Positions 6,953 through 15,055 of a DNA stretch of 44,432 bases are shown piece after piece; the stretch's first letter is position 1, and each line of letters starts with the position of its first letter. Made by a program: the position numbers and the translations under genes. This DNA comes from Rhodothermales bacterium (GTDB lineage: Bacteria; Bacteroidota; Rhodothermia; Rhodothermales; JABDKH01): the NCBI GenBank assembly GCA_028284545.1, contig JANQRN010000231.1:1-44432 (forward strand), written 5' to 3'. The notes under the pieces were generated by a model. It saw nothing but the letters and a program-made list of their open reading frames with translations, searched no databases and had not been told where the DNA came from.

Positions 6953-9946
6953 CTAGAAGCGCAGGCGCGTGCCAAAGTAAACTGTCCGCGCGGCGCCGTA
7001 GTACGAAGCGCCGTTGCGGCCGATCAGTCGCTTACCAGGAACTCCAGTCTCCTGGAAGATGATGGCAGCACCCGACTGAATGTTGTTGTCGTAAGCGACC
7101 ACGTTCTGACGGTTCGTCAGGTTCGTGACGTCGACATAGACATCAACCCCGAGGTTACCCTCAAATGAGAACTGCTTTTCGAGCCGCAGGTCGATCGAGT
7201 AGTTCGTCGGTCCCGTGAGCAGTTCGCGGTCGCGCGCATCCCCACCAGTTGCCGGCGGATAAAGGAATCCGCTTTCAATCCTGGTGTTGAGCCCGAGCCC
7301 GATTTCGTACGGGAAGTCCATCGTCGCGCGGATGATGCCGCGGTGACGTCGGTCATAGCCGCCGGTGATCGTCGAGCCACCCCGAACGTTCTGCGGATAG
7401 CTCCACAGGTCATCGGTGATGTCGAACGGAAGCTGCGTTTCACCCGAATCCTCGTCGAATCGGAACAGGTCAATGCCCTCCGACGCAACGGAGACTTCAA
7501 CAGTCGAGTAGGTGTAGGAGGCCGTCAGGCCAAGCATGATGCCTTCGGCAAGCTCCAGCGGGCGCCGGCGCAGTACCGTCTCGATACCGCGGGCGTCACC
7601 GTATCCGAAGTCAGTCAGGAACGTCGCGCGTGACAGACCTAGGTTCGGCGCCCCGTCAGGAATCCGCGTGACGGTCTGGAAGTTGCGGGAGCCGTAATTC
7701 TCAATGGCCCGCGCGTAGGCGTTGATGTCAACACCCCAACCTTCAGCAAACTCCCACTGAACTCCCATCTCGAACTCGTTCGAGATGATCGGGTCCTGCT
7801 CCGGATCGTTGAACGGAATGAACCGGTTGTTCGAGTGGTTACCGTCGTAGTTGCGGTACAGCTGGTTGTAGGGCAACAGTTGCTCCTTGTGCGCCAGCGA
7901 GAAGTACATCGAAGCCCGCGAGCTGATCGGGTGCGAGACACCGATGCTCGGGTTCCAGAGTACGTCCATACCCACAGACTCGCCACGGTCGAAGTTGTGG
8001 CGGTAGAGGTAGGCCTCTGTCGGGCTACCGTTTGCGTCGTTGAAGCTGTAGAGCACCGAGTCACGCTGGAACGGATAGAAGTAGTCGTTGATCATCTCTG
8101 TATCACGATCTACAATCTCCACCCGAAGACCGGCATTCACCTTCAAACCGCCGTACTCGATCCGGTCGGACGCGTAGAGCGCCAGCTCCATCGGCTTGCG
8201 GTTCCAGTCCGAGATACGGAAAGGCTCCAGTTCGTCGTTCAGGTTGACGCTTCGGCCAATCGAGCCCTGGACGCCGAGGAAGTCGAACTCTCGCATCTTA
8301 AGTTCCGCACCGACCTGAACGTAGTTGTGGAAGTTCACCTGGTTGGTGTAGTCCACGCGGGCACCGTTTACGATCGACTCCTTGAACTCGGAGAAGACAT
8401 TCGGGTGCGCCAGCTTGTACCGACGTCCGTCAGGCAGGAAGACTCCGCCAAGCTCGCCAAGCTCATCGTTTTCGTCGTCGATGAACATCCGCGGGTTGTT
8501 GACGTGATCAACGTCGATGCCCGGAATCGCGATGTACTTGCGAACATTCTCCGGGTTGGTGAAATCAATGAAATCACCGTCTTCGCCGACGTCGGTAAAC
8601 CCGTTTCCATCGTCGTCAACGTAGCCGTAGCGCGTCTGGTTGTACGTGCGATAGACCTGGAAGTCGAGGAACGAGTTGTCGCTCAGTATCTGTGTGAGCT
8701 TCAAGGAACCGACGTAGGAACCGGCGTCACTCTGCGCTACACCCTCGAGGTAGAAGCGGTAGAACTCGTGATAGTCGGTGTTATTCCACCCGCCCCACTT
8801 TCCGCGATCATCAAAAACGCCAACTACCGAGAGGCGCGTGTTTTCGCTAATCGCGTACGTCGATTTCAGTTGCGCGTTTATTCGCCGCCGGTAGTAGTTC
8901 GGCATGAAACCATGCGTATCGAAGAACTGACCCGACAGGCCAAATGTCCATGCGTCAGTGATCGAGCCTCCTACGTTCGCGCGGATATCATACTCGGGCG
9001 TATCGCCGACCGTGTATTTGTCTTCAGTCCACGTGAACAACGCAAGCTTCTCTGCCGGTGTGTCTGGGTCAGCTTGCAGGGCGGCCTGCGAGTCGAAGTA
9101 CTCCTGGCCGTCGAAGTAGAAGTCCAGTGAGTCCGGGCCCGGTCGCGCGATGCTCGGCGCCACGCGAGCCGAGATCGAGCCACTGAGCTTGCCGCGTCCC
9201 TCAGCGAGCTGAATCGCAACAACACCACCCGTGCCGGCGCCGTACTGTGCTGGCGAGGCACCGCTGTTGACCGTAACCTCAGAAACCGCGGATGGGTTGA
9301 CCGAGAGGATCGAGGACGAGGTTTCGCCCGACCGGTTGGCGGCGTTGTAAACGTTTCCGTTGTAGTTGTCACCCTCAGACAGCGCGTAGAACGCATCCGA
9401 AATGTCGATGCCCTCGAGTACCGTTTTGGTCTCGAAGCGACGCGATCCACGGATGAAGCCGTCGAAGGAGTTAGATGTCGTCCCAATCACATCCTCGAGG
9501 CTTGTGACCGGAAGGCGATTGATATCCTCCCCGGTGACAAGCGCACGCGATGTCGTTTGGTTTGCGTCGACGACTGGCCGCTCAGCAACGACTAACAGCT
9601 CGCCCGCCTGGACGACGGTTTCGCGTAACTGCGCGTCTAGCGATGTTGTGCGGTCTGAGGTGATGCGCACGTTCTGGATCGAGGTCGGCGCAAAACCGAC
9701 GAACGAATAGCGGACCGTGTACACCCCCGGGCGGATGCCGATCACGGTGTACCGGCCTTCGGCGTCGGCAACCGATCCAAGCGTTGTGCCCTCAAGAACG
9801 ACCGTCACCCCAGGCAACGGTGTACCCGAAGCCGCATCGGTAACAGTCCCCGACAACTTGCCCGTCTGCGCCGCTGCCGGGATCGCTGCTAGGGAAAGCA
9901 GCAACAGCAGCAACAGGGACGATTTCAACTGTAAGAGTCGCGCCAT
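6953..9946 (-). CDS. TonB-dependent outer-membrane receptor with carboxypeptidase-regulatory-like domain
   Basis: The protein has 997 residues. A leucine-rich signal peptide ends at AAAQ (about residue 27). A carboxypeptidase-regulatory-like beta-sandwich follows (GKLSGTVTDAASGTPLPGV through FVGFAPTS, about 29-90). Next comes a plug domain (about 115-250, with VLEGIDISD and NPSAVSEVTVNSGASPAQYG) and a large beta-barrel ending in YFGTRLRF. This SusC-like layout energises uptake of large substrates, usually glycans or other polymers, across the outer membrane. No SusD-like lipoprotein is next to it; instead it is followed by a T9SS-sorted protein and a PorV-family barrel, which may fill the surface-binding role (inference). 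It starts 28 bp after the IclR-family regulator and has an exact AGGAGG seven bases before ATG, rare in this window. Confidence 0.93.
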   Translation of the reverse strand: MARLLQLKSSLLLLLLLSLAAIPAAAQTGKLSGTVTDAASGTPLPGVTVVLEGTTLGSVADAEGRYTVIGIRPGVYTVRYSFVGFAPTSIQNVRITSDRTTSLDAQLRETVVQAGELLVVAERPVVDANQTTSRALVTGEDINRLPVTSLEDVIGTTSNSFDGFIRGSRRFETKTVLEGIDISDAFYALSEGDNYNGNVYNAANRSGETSSSILSVNPSAVSEVTVNSGASPAQYGAGTGGVVAIQLAEGRGKLSGSISARVAPSIARPGPDSLDFYFDGQEYFDSQAALQADPDTPAEKLALFTWTEDKYTVGDTPEYDIRANVGGSITDAWTFGLSGQFFDTHGFMPNYYRRRINAQLKSTYAISENTRLSVVGVFDDRGKWGGWNNTDYHEFYRFYLEGVAQSDAGSYVGSLKLTQILSDNSFLDFQVYRTYNQTRYGYVDDDGNGFTDVGEDGDFIDFTNPENVRKYIAIPGIDVDHVNNPRMFIDDENDELGELGGVFLPDGRRYKLAHPNVFSEFKESIVNGARVDYTNQVNFHNYVQVGAELKMREFDFLGVQGSIGRSVNLNDELEPFRISDWNRKPMELALYASDRIEYGGLKVNAGLRVEIVDRDTEMINDYFYPFQRDSVLYSFNDANGSPTEAYLYRHNFDRGESVGMDVLWNPSIGVSHPISSRASMYFSLAHKEQLLPYNQLYRNYDGNHSNNRFIPFNDPEQDPIISNEFEMGVQWEFAEGWGVDINAYARAIENYGSRNFQTVTRIPDGAPNLGLSRATFLTDFGYGDARGIETVLRRRPLELAEGIMLGLTASYTYSTVEVSVASEGIDLFRFDEDSGETQLPFDITDDLWSYPQNVRGGSTITGGYDRRHRGIIRATMDFPYEIGLGLNTRIESGFLYPPATGGDARDRELLTGPTNYSIDLRLEKQFSFEGNLGVDVYVDVTNLTNRQNVVAYDNNIQSGAAIIFQETGVPGKRLIGRNGASYYGAARTVYFGTRLRF

Positions 9947-9953
9947 GAGTCGA

Positions 9954-9959
9954 CCTCCT
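9954..9959 (-). promoter_or_regulatory. Strong ribosome binding site of the TonB receptor gene
   Basis: Minus-strand AGGAGG ends seven bases before the ATG at 9946. It fixes the start of the receptor gene and stands out because most genes here have weak or no Shine-Dalgarno sequence, consistent with high translation of an abundant surface protein. Confidence 0.8.
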
Positions 9960-9974
9960 GCGTGGTGATCAGAT

Positions 9975-10766
9975 TTAGGTAATTGCTGTCTGGCGAAAGC
10001 GATCAGATAGAACCGATCGCCGTAGAACTTTGTAGCCCATTTCGGCAGACAGTTCGCGCGCGGCGTCGCGCACGAGTGTGCCTACCTGCGGGACGCGCTC
10101 CCGCGTGTTTGGGCTACTGGATAACATGGCAACCGTGATGGATGCCTGCGGGCGGCGCGTGTGGTCAAAGACCGGAGCGGAGACGCACAACAGTTCCGGA
10201 TTGTGGTCTCCATCAACTACGGCATAGCCGTCATGAACGATCTCCTGCATTCGCCCGCGGATGTCTCGCGCCGTGTCGGCGTCGAACTTCGAAAGGAAAG
10301 ATGCCACGTCAGCTTCCGGCTGAAAGGCGAGGATCGCCATTCCGGTCGCCGTTCCCTCGACAGGCGCACGGGTACCCAGCTTCTTCACTGCCGTGATCGA
10401 AACCGGGCTTTCAACGCGCCTCGTGTATACCACCTCTCCCTGCTCTACGGAACCAAGGAATACTGTTTCACCTGAAGCCTCTGCGACATTGCGCATGTAC
10501 TTCACGGCGTGATGGTATACCTCAAACTGCTCAACAAAAGCGCTACCGAGCTCGAACAGGCGCGCTCCGATTCGAAACTTCCTGTTCTCCTGCTCGATGA
10601 TGCAGTTGTGCTTGCGAAGCGTTGCCAAGATCCTGAAGAGCGTACTCTTGGGAATGCCTGTAATCCGACCGAGCTCGGCAAGACTCAGACTAGTGTGCGC
10701 TGAAGCAAGGATTCCCAGCACGGCGAACGAACGGTCCACCGAAGGGATGACGTAGCGATCATCCAT
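9975..10766 (-). CDS. IclR-family transcriptional regulator
   Basis: The protein has 263 residues from ATG 10766; a TTG four codons earlier (10778) is a weaker alternative. Residues ~8-65 form the winged helix (VDRSFAVLGILASAHTSLSLAELGRITGIPKSTLFRILATL), with IPKSTLFRIL as recognition helix. The remainder is the IclR effector-binding domain (TRAPVEGTATGMAILAF, GYAVVDGDHNPELLCVSAPVFD, ending in a helix rich in arginine). IclR proteins usually sense small organic or sugar acids and act as local repressors or activators. It is first in the minus-strand group and its stop is 28 bp from the TonB receptor start, so it is probably co-transcribed with its target. A dyad fitting the KdgR-type operator lies 16-30 bp upstream of its start, suggesting autoregulation. 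Confidence 0.93.
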   Translation of the reverse strand: MDDRYVIPSVDRSFAVLGILASAHTSLSLAELGRITGIPKSTLFRILATLRKHNCIIEQENRKFRIGARLFELGSAFVEQFEVYHHAVKYMRNVAEASGETVFLGSVEQGEVVYTRRVESPVSITAVKKLGTRAPVEGTATGMAILAFQPEADVASFLSKFDADTARDIRGRMQEIVHDGYAVVDGDHNPELLCVSAPVFDHTRRPQASITVAMLSSSPNTRERVPQVGTLVRDAARELSAEMGYKVLRRSVLSDRFRQTAIT

Positions 10767-10781
10767 GCAGCATTCCAAATG

Positions 10782-10796
10782 TGAAATGATGTTTTA
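10782..10796. promoter_or_regulatory. Candidate IclR/KdgR-type operator
   Basis: TGAAATGATGTTTTA has outer dyad arms (TRAAA and TTTYA) and fits, at every position, the core TRAAAYRNYRTTTYA of the KdgR consensus as I remember it from proteobacteria. It sits 16-30 bp upstream of the regulator's ATG. The match is seen in the sequence; binding by this regulator is inferred. Confidence 0.5.
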
Positions 10797-10884
10797 GATG
10801 TTGTACTGAGTTACGAAAGGACGCAGCGTTTGTCAAGGCGAACCCACGTGCAGCACAACCGAATTCACGAAGCGCAACAGATAC

Positions 10885-10891
10885 GATATTG
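10885..10891 (+). promoter_or_regulatory. Candidate -10 element (GATATTG) upstream of the glycosidase gene
   Basis: GATATTG lies about 120 bp before the ATG at 11011 in the 244-bp gap between the divergent IclR regulator and the glycosidase. It belongs to a recurrent KATATTN motif found upstream of most plus-strand transcription units in this window. No matching -33/-35 box could be assigned, so support is by recurrence only. The rest of the gap shows no gene. Confidence 0.3.
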
Positions 10892-11010
10892 GAGATGGGT
10901 TGATGGTCCGGGTGGCGGGCGATCACAGTTCTCCTCACCCGCGTACCTTCTGACGCGGAACCCCTCCTTACTGCTTCGCCCAAATCACGACGAGATTACC
11001 CCGCGCGTCT

Positions 11011-12090
11011 ATGCCAAGCCCCAATGATGACCCGGATAACCATGTAAGGGAATCCCCCACCTCGGCCGACGTCAGCCGACCCTTCGAGTGCACGTTGCAA
11101 AAGCTTGGAATTGTTTTGCCTACAGGCATAACCGGGGCGTGGGATGCGGGTATGGTGGAGTCGCCCGCCGTCTGGTTCGACGAAGCCAGGGGCAAGTTTG
11201 GTATGGTCTATACCGGCTACGAACATGCTGTCCCGGAACGCCGGGGATATGAGTCCGTCTCCAATCCCAGGGTCGGACTAGCATGGAGCGACGATCTCGT
11301 CAAATGGGAGAAAGACCCGGCGAATCCAATCTTTGGACCAACCGGCAAGCGTGTGGCTGGTAGCCCCTCGGGTGGACTCGACACGCATGGCACCGCCGGC
11401 CCGGTGGTGTTTGTTCACAACGGCCGCTATCACCTGTATTACTTCTCGACATCGAAGCCCGGATACGAACGCGGCGTAAAGGCGATGCATCACGCGGTGT
11501 CAGACGACCTCTACAACTGGCAACGCAACGATCAGAATCCGATTATCTCTCCGGCCGGCGAGGGATGGCGCCGCGACGCGATCTGGCATCCGCACGTGGT
11601 CGAACGCAACGGATTGTTCTTCCTGTTCTTCAACGCATCGGGTGTTATTGCCGACGAACGAGGGGCCCCGTTCGAAGAGGAGACTATCGGCGTCGCGAGC
11701 TCCACCGATCTCTTCTCATGGCAAGTCCACGACGACATTTCCCCTCTTCTCGTTGGCAGTCGGCGACAAGATGCGTGGGACAGTACCGGCAGAACGGGCG
11801 ACCCGTCGTTGTGGCGACAAGGTGACACCTGGTTTATGGCGTACTACAGCTGGGATGGCGTCAGTTCTCGTGACGGCATCGCCTCAACTACGGACGCCGA
11901 GTTTCCCGATGGCTGGCGCCCAAGCCCGACGAACCCGATCCTTGACATCGGTGCGCCCGATTCGTTCGACGCGCTGCACGCGGGGAAGCCGTACGTTGTT
12001 CGCACCGATACCACTCACTTTCACTTCTACACCGCGGTAGCCGCTGACGAGTCGCGCATGATCGCGGTCGCCTCTTGCCCGCTCCGCTAA
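11011..12090 (+). CDS. Five-bladed beta-propeller glycosidase (GH43/GH32/GH130-like)
   Basis: The protein has 359 residues without a signal peptide. It shows repeated propeller-blade signatures: ESPAVWFDEARGKFGMVYTG, VGLAWSDDLVKWEKDPANP, TAGPVVFVHNGRYHLYYFS, IWHPHVVERNGLFFLFFNA, TGDPSLWRQGDTWFMAYYS and DSFDALHAGKPYVV. The 'SDDLVKWEKDPANPI' pattern is typical of GH43/GH62/GH32/GH130-like enzymes, where blades supply an Asp nucleophile or base and a Glu or phosphate site. Which of these families applies is unresolved; GH130-type phosphorylases are cytoplasmic, which would suit the lack of a signal. It is divergent from the IclR regulator, and the crotonase gene follows after only 4 bp, so the two are probably co-transcribed and linked to the sugar locus. 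Confidence 0.8.
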   Translation: MPSPNDDPDNHVRESPTSADVSRPFECTLQKLGIVLPTGITGAWDAGMVESPAVWFDEARGKFGMVYTGYEHAVPERRGYESVSNPRVGLAWSDDLVKWEKDPANPIFGPTGKRVAGSPSGGLDTHGTAGPVVFVHNGRYHLYYFSTSKPGYERGVKAMHHAVSDDLYNWQRNDQNPIISPAGEGWRRDAIWHPHVVERNGLFFLFFNASGVIADERGAPFEEETIGVASSTDLFSWQVHDDISPLLVGSRRQDAWDSTGRTGDPSLWRQGDTWFMAYYSWDGVSSRDGIASTTDAEFPDGWRPSPTNPILDIGAPDSFDALHAGKPYVVRTDTTHFHFYTAVAADESRMIAVASCPLR

Positions 12091-12094
12091 TCGA

Positions 12095-12865
12095 ATGCCT
12101 GAACACCTCACCGCGACCAGGGACGGTCATCTCCTGACCATCGCGTTTAATCGCCCCGATCGTAAGAACGCCCTGACCAACGATATGTACGCGCGAGCGG
12201 CCGCCGTGCTGACAGCCGTGGCGGAAGAACCGTCGGTTCGGGTGGTCGTCATTCACGGCTCCGACGACTGTTTCACCGCCGGCAATGACCTGAAAGACTT
12301 TCGCGACGACCCACCGCAGTCGCCCGACGCACCCGTCTATCGCTTCCTCGAATCTCTGATCGCCTGCCCAAAACCCGTTGTGGCTGGAGTAGCGGGGGTG
12401 GCCGTTGGCATCGGCACAACAATGCTTCTCCACTGCGACATTGTCGTTGCCTCGGCGAACGCGCGCTTTTCCCTTCCCTTCGCAAAACTGGGCCTTTGCC
12501 CAGAGGCAGCATCGAGCTACTTGTTGCCAATGATGGCAGGCCGCGTGAAGGCCATGGAGCTCCTGCTGCTCGGGGTACCCTTTGGTGCACAGGAGGCGCA
12601 CAACCTTGGGCTCGTTGGTACGATATGCGAAGACGGTACCGCCGTGGAAAACGCCATCGCAAAAGCGCGGGAGATTGCGGCGCTCCCACCCGCTTCAGTC
12701 AGGCTGACGAAGCAACTCGTACAGGAGTCACTTGTCGCTCGAGTCTCCGAGGTTTGGAAACACGAAGCGCACCATTTCATGGAACGGCTCGTGTCACCTG
12801 AAGCCGAAGAAGCGTTTCAAGCCTTCGCGGAGAAACGCGCACCAGACTTCTCCCGATTCGAGTAG
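12095..12865 (+). CDS. Enoyl-CoA hydratase/isomerase (crotonase) family protein
   Basis: The protein has 256 residues. It carries the crotonase core: substrate loop FNRPDRKNALT (about 18-28), first oxyanion-hole segment FTAGNDLKDF (about 60-69), and second oxyanion-hole segment GVAVGIGTTMLLHCD (about 101-115). The stretch FAKLGLCPEAASSYLLP (about 128-144) has the single Glu pattern of enoyl-CoA delta-isomerases of the ECI2/PECI type, and a first catalytic Glu expected for a hydratase is not evident. Double-bond isomerisation of an enoyl-CoA is therefore more likely than hydration, but the assignment is inferred. Its start follows the glycosidase stop by 4 bp. Its 3' end overlaps the convergent DUF4105 gene by 49 bp. 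Confidence 0.88.
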   Translation: MPEHLTATRDGHLLTIAFNRPDRKNALTNDMYARAAAVLTAVAEEPSVRVVVIHGSDDCFTAGNDLKDFRDDPPQSPDAPVYRFLESLIACPKPVVAGVAGVAVGIGTTMLLHCDIVVASANARFSLPFAKLGLCPEAASSYLLPMMAGRVKAMELLLLGVPFGAQEAHNLGLVGTICEDGTAVENAIAKAREIAALPPASVRLTKQLVQESLVARVSEVWKHEAHHFMERLVSPEAEEAFQAFAEKRAPDFSRFE

Positions 12866-13851
12866 TCGCGCGCCGCCCGAATGCGGGACGACCACGTCTG
12901 CCCCTCCGACTCCAGCAGCTCATCGGATTTGTCATCAAACGCGCTCCGTTCGTTAATCCGGTAGCGGCGACGCGCGTCGCGAAAGGACAGTTCTGTATCT
13001 ATGAAACCGCGCTGGTATGCATACCTCGCGGAGAATCCGGGGACAGCAACACGAAGCGAGTACCGAAGGGGTTCGGGAGCCAGTTCGTTCACGTGATCGA
13101 GCACGTTTGTCGCGCAGTTGTTGAGCAGCGTGTTGTAGAACTCGGGTTCAGCTGCGAGCTCATTCGCGCGCTGCAACATCGATTCAAGCATCGCCTTCAC
13201 CTGCGCGCGCGTGGCGCGAATCGGATACACATAAACGGCGTCGCGGCGAACATTCGCGCGCATCCCGATAAGATCGCGTTCGTCACCGACGACGTACATG
13301 AGCTCGTACTGGCGGAAGAGTCCCTTCAACGGACCAAAGATCTCCGGCCGCTCGCGCCGGATTTCAACAGAGACACTCAAATAGCGGCCGTCCGCGAACC
13401 CGAAACTGACAAACGTGTGGGCGAGCCCGTGCACGACTCCGAAAGGCTCAACTACGTAGTCTACGGTCCGCACGTCAGAGGTGTCGTACGTCCGCGTCTC
13501 CCAGAAAACGTCAAAGTCCCTCGTTGATCGATATCGCGCGTTGCGCACGTTGCTGATGCTGACACGATCTCCCTCGAATCGGGCAACGGGCAACCTCGCC
13601 TGATCTGGTGCCCAGTCCAGTTCGAGTTGCGGTTCGACTCGGCGCCAGGCAACCGCAATCGGCAAGCTGACCATGAAACCGACAAACGACGCAGCCGATT
13701 TGCCAAACTGGATCGAGGCGAGCGCAGGAAGCGCAATGCAGGCAGAGATCAACAGCAGCCGCAGCATCCGCGACCAAGCGGACATATAGCGTAGCGCGAA
13801 CAACGCCCAAAGCCAGAGCAGAAACGCGAGACTGGCGAGCAAGGTGGACAA
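12817..13851 (-). CDS. DUF4105 (Lnb N-terminal-like) membrane-anchored protein
   Basis: The protein has 344 residues. Two or three hydrophobic segments occupy the first ~70 residues, followed by a soluble domain with the DUF4105 signatures: GLAHTFVSFGFADGRYLSVSVEIR with a conserved His and Glu, and YNTLLNNCATNVLDHV with an Asn-Asn-Cys centre, resembling a papain-like/NlpC-type His-Cys arrangement. DUF4105 domains occur at the N terminus of lacto-N-biosidase-like and other periplasmic proteins; the activity is not established. The start is TTG at 13851, supported by AGGA about eight bases upstream and by the hydrophobic N terminus; the next ATG would cut off the first membrane segment. The 3' end overlaps the convergent crotonase gene. 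Confidence 0.85.
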   Translation of the reverse strand: MSTLLASLAFLLWLWALFALRYMSAWSRMLRLLLISACIALPALASIQFGKSAASFVGFMVSLPIAVAWRRVEPQLELDWAPDQARLPVARFEGDRVSISNVRNARYRSTRDFDVFWETRTYDTSDVRTVDYVVEPFGVVHGLAHTFVSFGFADGRYLSVSVEIRRERPEIFGPLKGLFRQYELMYVVGDERDLIGMRANVRRDAVYVYPIRATRAQVKAMLESMLQRANELAAEPEFYNTLLNNCATNVLDHVNELAPEPLRYSLRVAVPGFSARYAYQRGFIDTELSFRDARRRYRINERSAFDDKSDELLESEGQTWSSRIRAARDYSNREKSGARFSAKA

Positions 13852-13937
13852 ATCGGTCCTGGGATAGAGGAATCAGCCCAACAGAATACGGATCAGCCGT
13901 TGACCAGTGCTCACTCTGTCCTCGCCTATGCTGACGC

Positions 13938-14915
13938 CTATGCCTTTACGATGCGAACGCCGCCACCCGAAGTGCGAAGCTTAAGCAGCGGGCCGCCACC
14001 ATTCACGGTACCGTTCATGCGGGTGCGCTTCACCTCTCCAACAACCTCCATCGGGATGTCGGTTCGAACACTGCCGCCAGACGACTTGGCCTCGATGTCG
14101 ACCCTGACGTCGGGGGCAAGCGCTACCTTGACGCTGCCGCCGCTTGTCGTCAACGAGCAGTCTCCTTTGGGCTGTTCCGATATAAACGCCTCGATGGAGC
14201 CGCCCGATGTACGCGCGTTGATCGTCCCGCGAACCTCCTTGACAAGGATGCGTCCGCCTGATGTGCTGGCATCTACTTCTCCGAGCACGCGGTCCAGCTT
14301 GATTGAGCCTCCCGAAGTCTGCGCAACGACGTTTCCTCCCACGTCGCCAAGGTTAATACTGCCACCGGATGTCTTCACATCTGCTGGGCCCGAGCTACCC
14401 TCGAGCGTTATGCTGCCGCCAGAAGTGCGCGCCACAATCGGGCCGTCAATCAAACCAAATGTCATGTGACCACCCGACGTCTTCGCGTCGACTGACCCGT
14501 CCAGGTCCTGTACCTCGATGCTACCGCCACTGGTCTTGAGATCAACGTTGTACTTTCGAGGCACGAGCACCCTTACGCGGACCTTGTTGCGCTTGCCGTT
14601 GCGCCAACCCCAACGCTTTTCGCCGTCGTACTCCCCCACAACTGAAACGCCATTGCTTGTCTCCCTGACCTCAAACTTCATTCGACGCAGGAAGTCGTCA
14701 GTCCCCTCTCGCTCGATGCGCACGTCGACCTCACGACCATCCGTTGATTCCACCTCGATCGAACCGCGATCTACGTCGACAACGAGGTCACCTCCTGTGC
14801 TCACGTTGAACGAGCGCTCAATCGGACTGTCAAGGGCCTGGGCACCAGCCTGCTGGACGACGAAGAGGCCGATGGCTACGGTGCAAAGCAAGATGTGTTT
14901 GGAGTGGGCAAACAT
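13938..14915 (-). CDS. DUF4097-family secreted beta-repeat protein
   Basis: The protein has 325 residues. A signal peptide ends at AGAQ (about residue 26). An N-terminal domain typical of DUF4097 follows (about 30-125, with LVVDVDRGSIEVESTDGREV). The rest consists of ten ~17-20-residue repeats built on [KRQST]TSGGSI followed by alternating hydrophobic residues (examples KTSGGSIEV, RTSGGSITL, QTSGGSIKL, TTSGGSVKV). This predicts a right-handed beta-helix or solenoid, and the family is sometimes called putative adhesin. Location should be periplasm, surface or outside. It lies 86 bp before the DUF4105 gene on the same strand and may share a transcript. Function is unknown; in other genomes DUF4097 genes often lie near anti-sigma or stress genes. 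Confidence 0.88.
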   Translation of the reverse strand: MFAHSKHILLCTVAIGLFVVQQAGAQALDSPIERSFNVSTGGDLVVDVDRGSIEVESTDGREVDVRIEREGTDDFLRRMKFEVRETSNGVSVVGEYDGEKRWGWRNGKRNKVRVRVLVPRKYNVDLKTSGGSIEVQDLDGSVDAKTSGGHMTFGLIDGPIVARTSGGSITLEGSSGPADVKTSGGSINLGDVGGNVVAQTSGGSIKLDRVLGEVDASTSGGRILVKEVRGTINARTSGGSIEAFISEQPKGDCSLTTSGGSVKVALAPDVRVDIEAKSSGGSVRTDIPMEVVGEVKRTRMNGTVNGGGPLLKLRTSGGGVRIVKA

Positions 14916-15012
14916 GGGAGTGCGGTGTTGAATTCGGGCAATCGGGACCTCAAGACATAACGAGGGATTCGCCGGTTGGTTACACCGAAGGGGATCTCGC
15001 CGTCTCTCGGTC

Positions 15013-15019
15013 TATATTT
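15013..15019 (+). promoter_or_regulatory. Candidate -10 element (TATATTT) of the amidohydrolase gene
   Basis: TATATTT lies 36 bp before the ATG at 15056, and a TTGG at 14986 is about 23 bp further upstream, roughly where a Bacteroidota -33 box would be. It is one of the recurrent KATATTN sites in the window. Confidence 0.4.
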
Positions 15020-15055
15020 ACTCCTCCTCTTAGTCGCGCTGTCGAACCTGAACCC

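Noticed and set aside
7835-9130. 431-residue plus-strand frame antisense to the TonB receptor gene
   Set aside because: It is rich in Val and Arg, as expected for the opposite strand of a GC-rich gene, and shows no recognisable fold or start signal.
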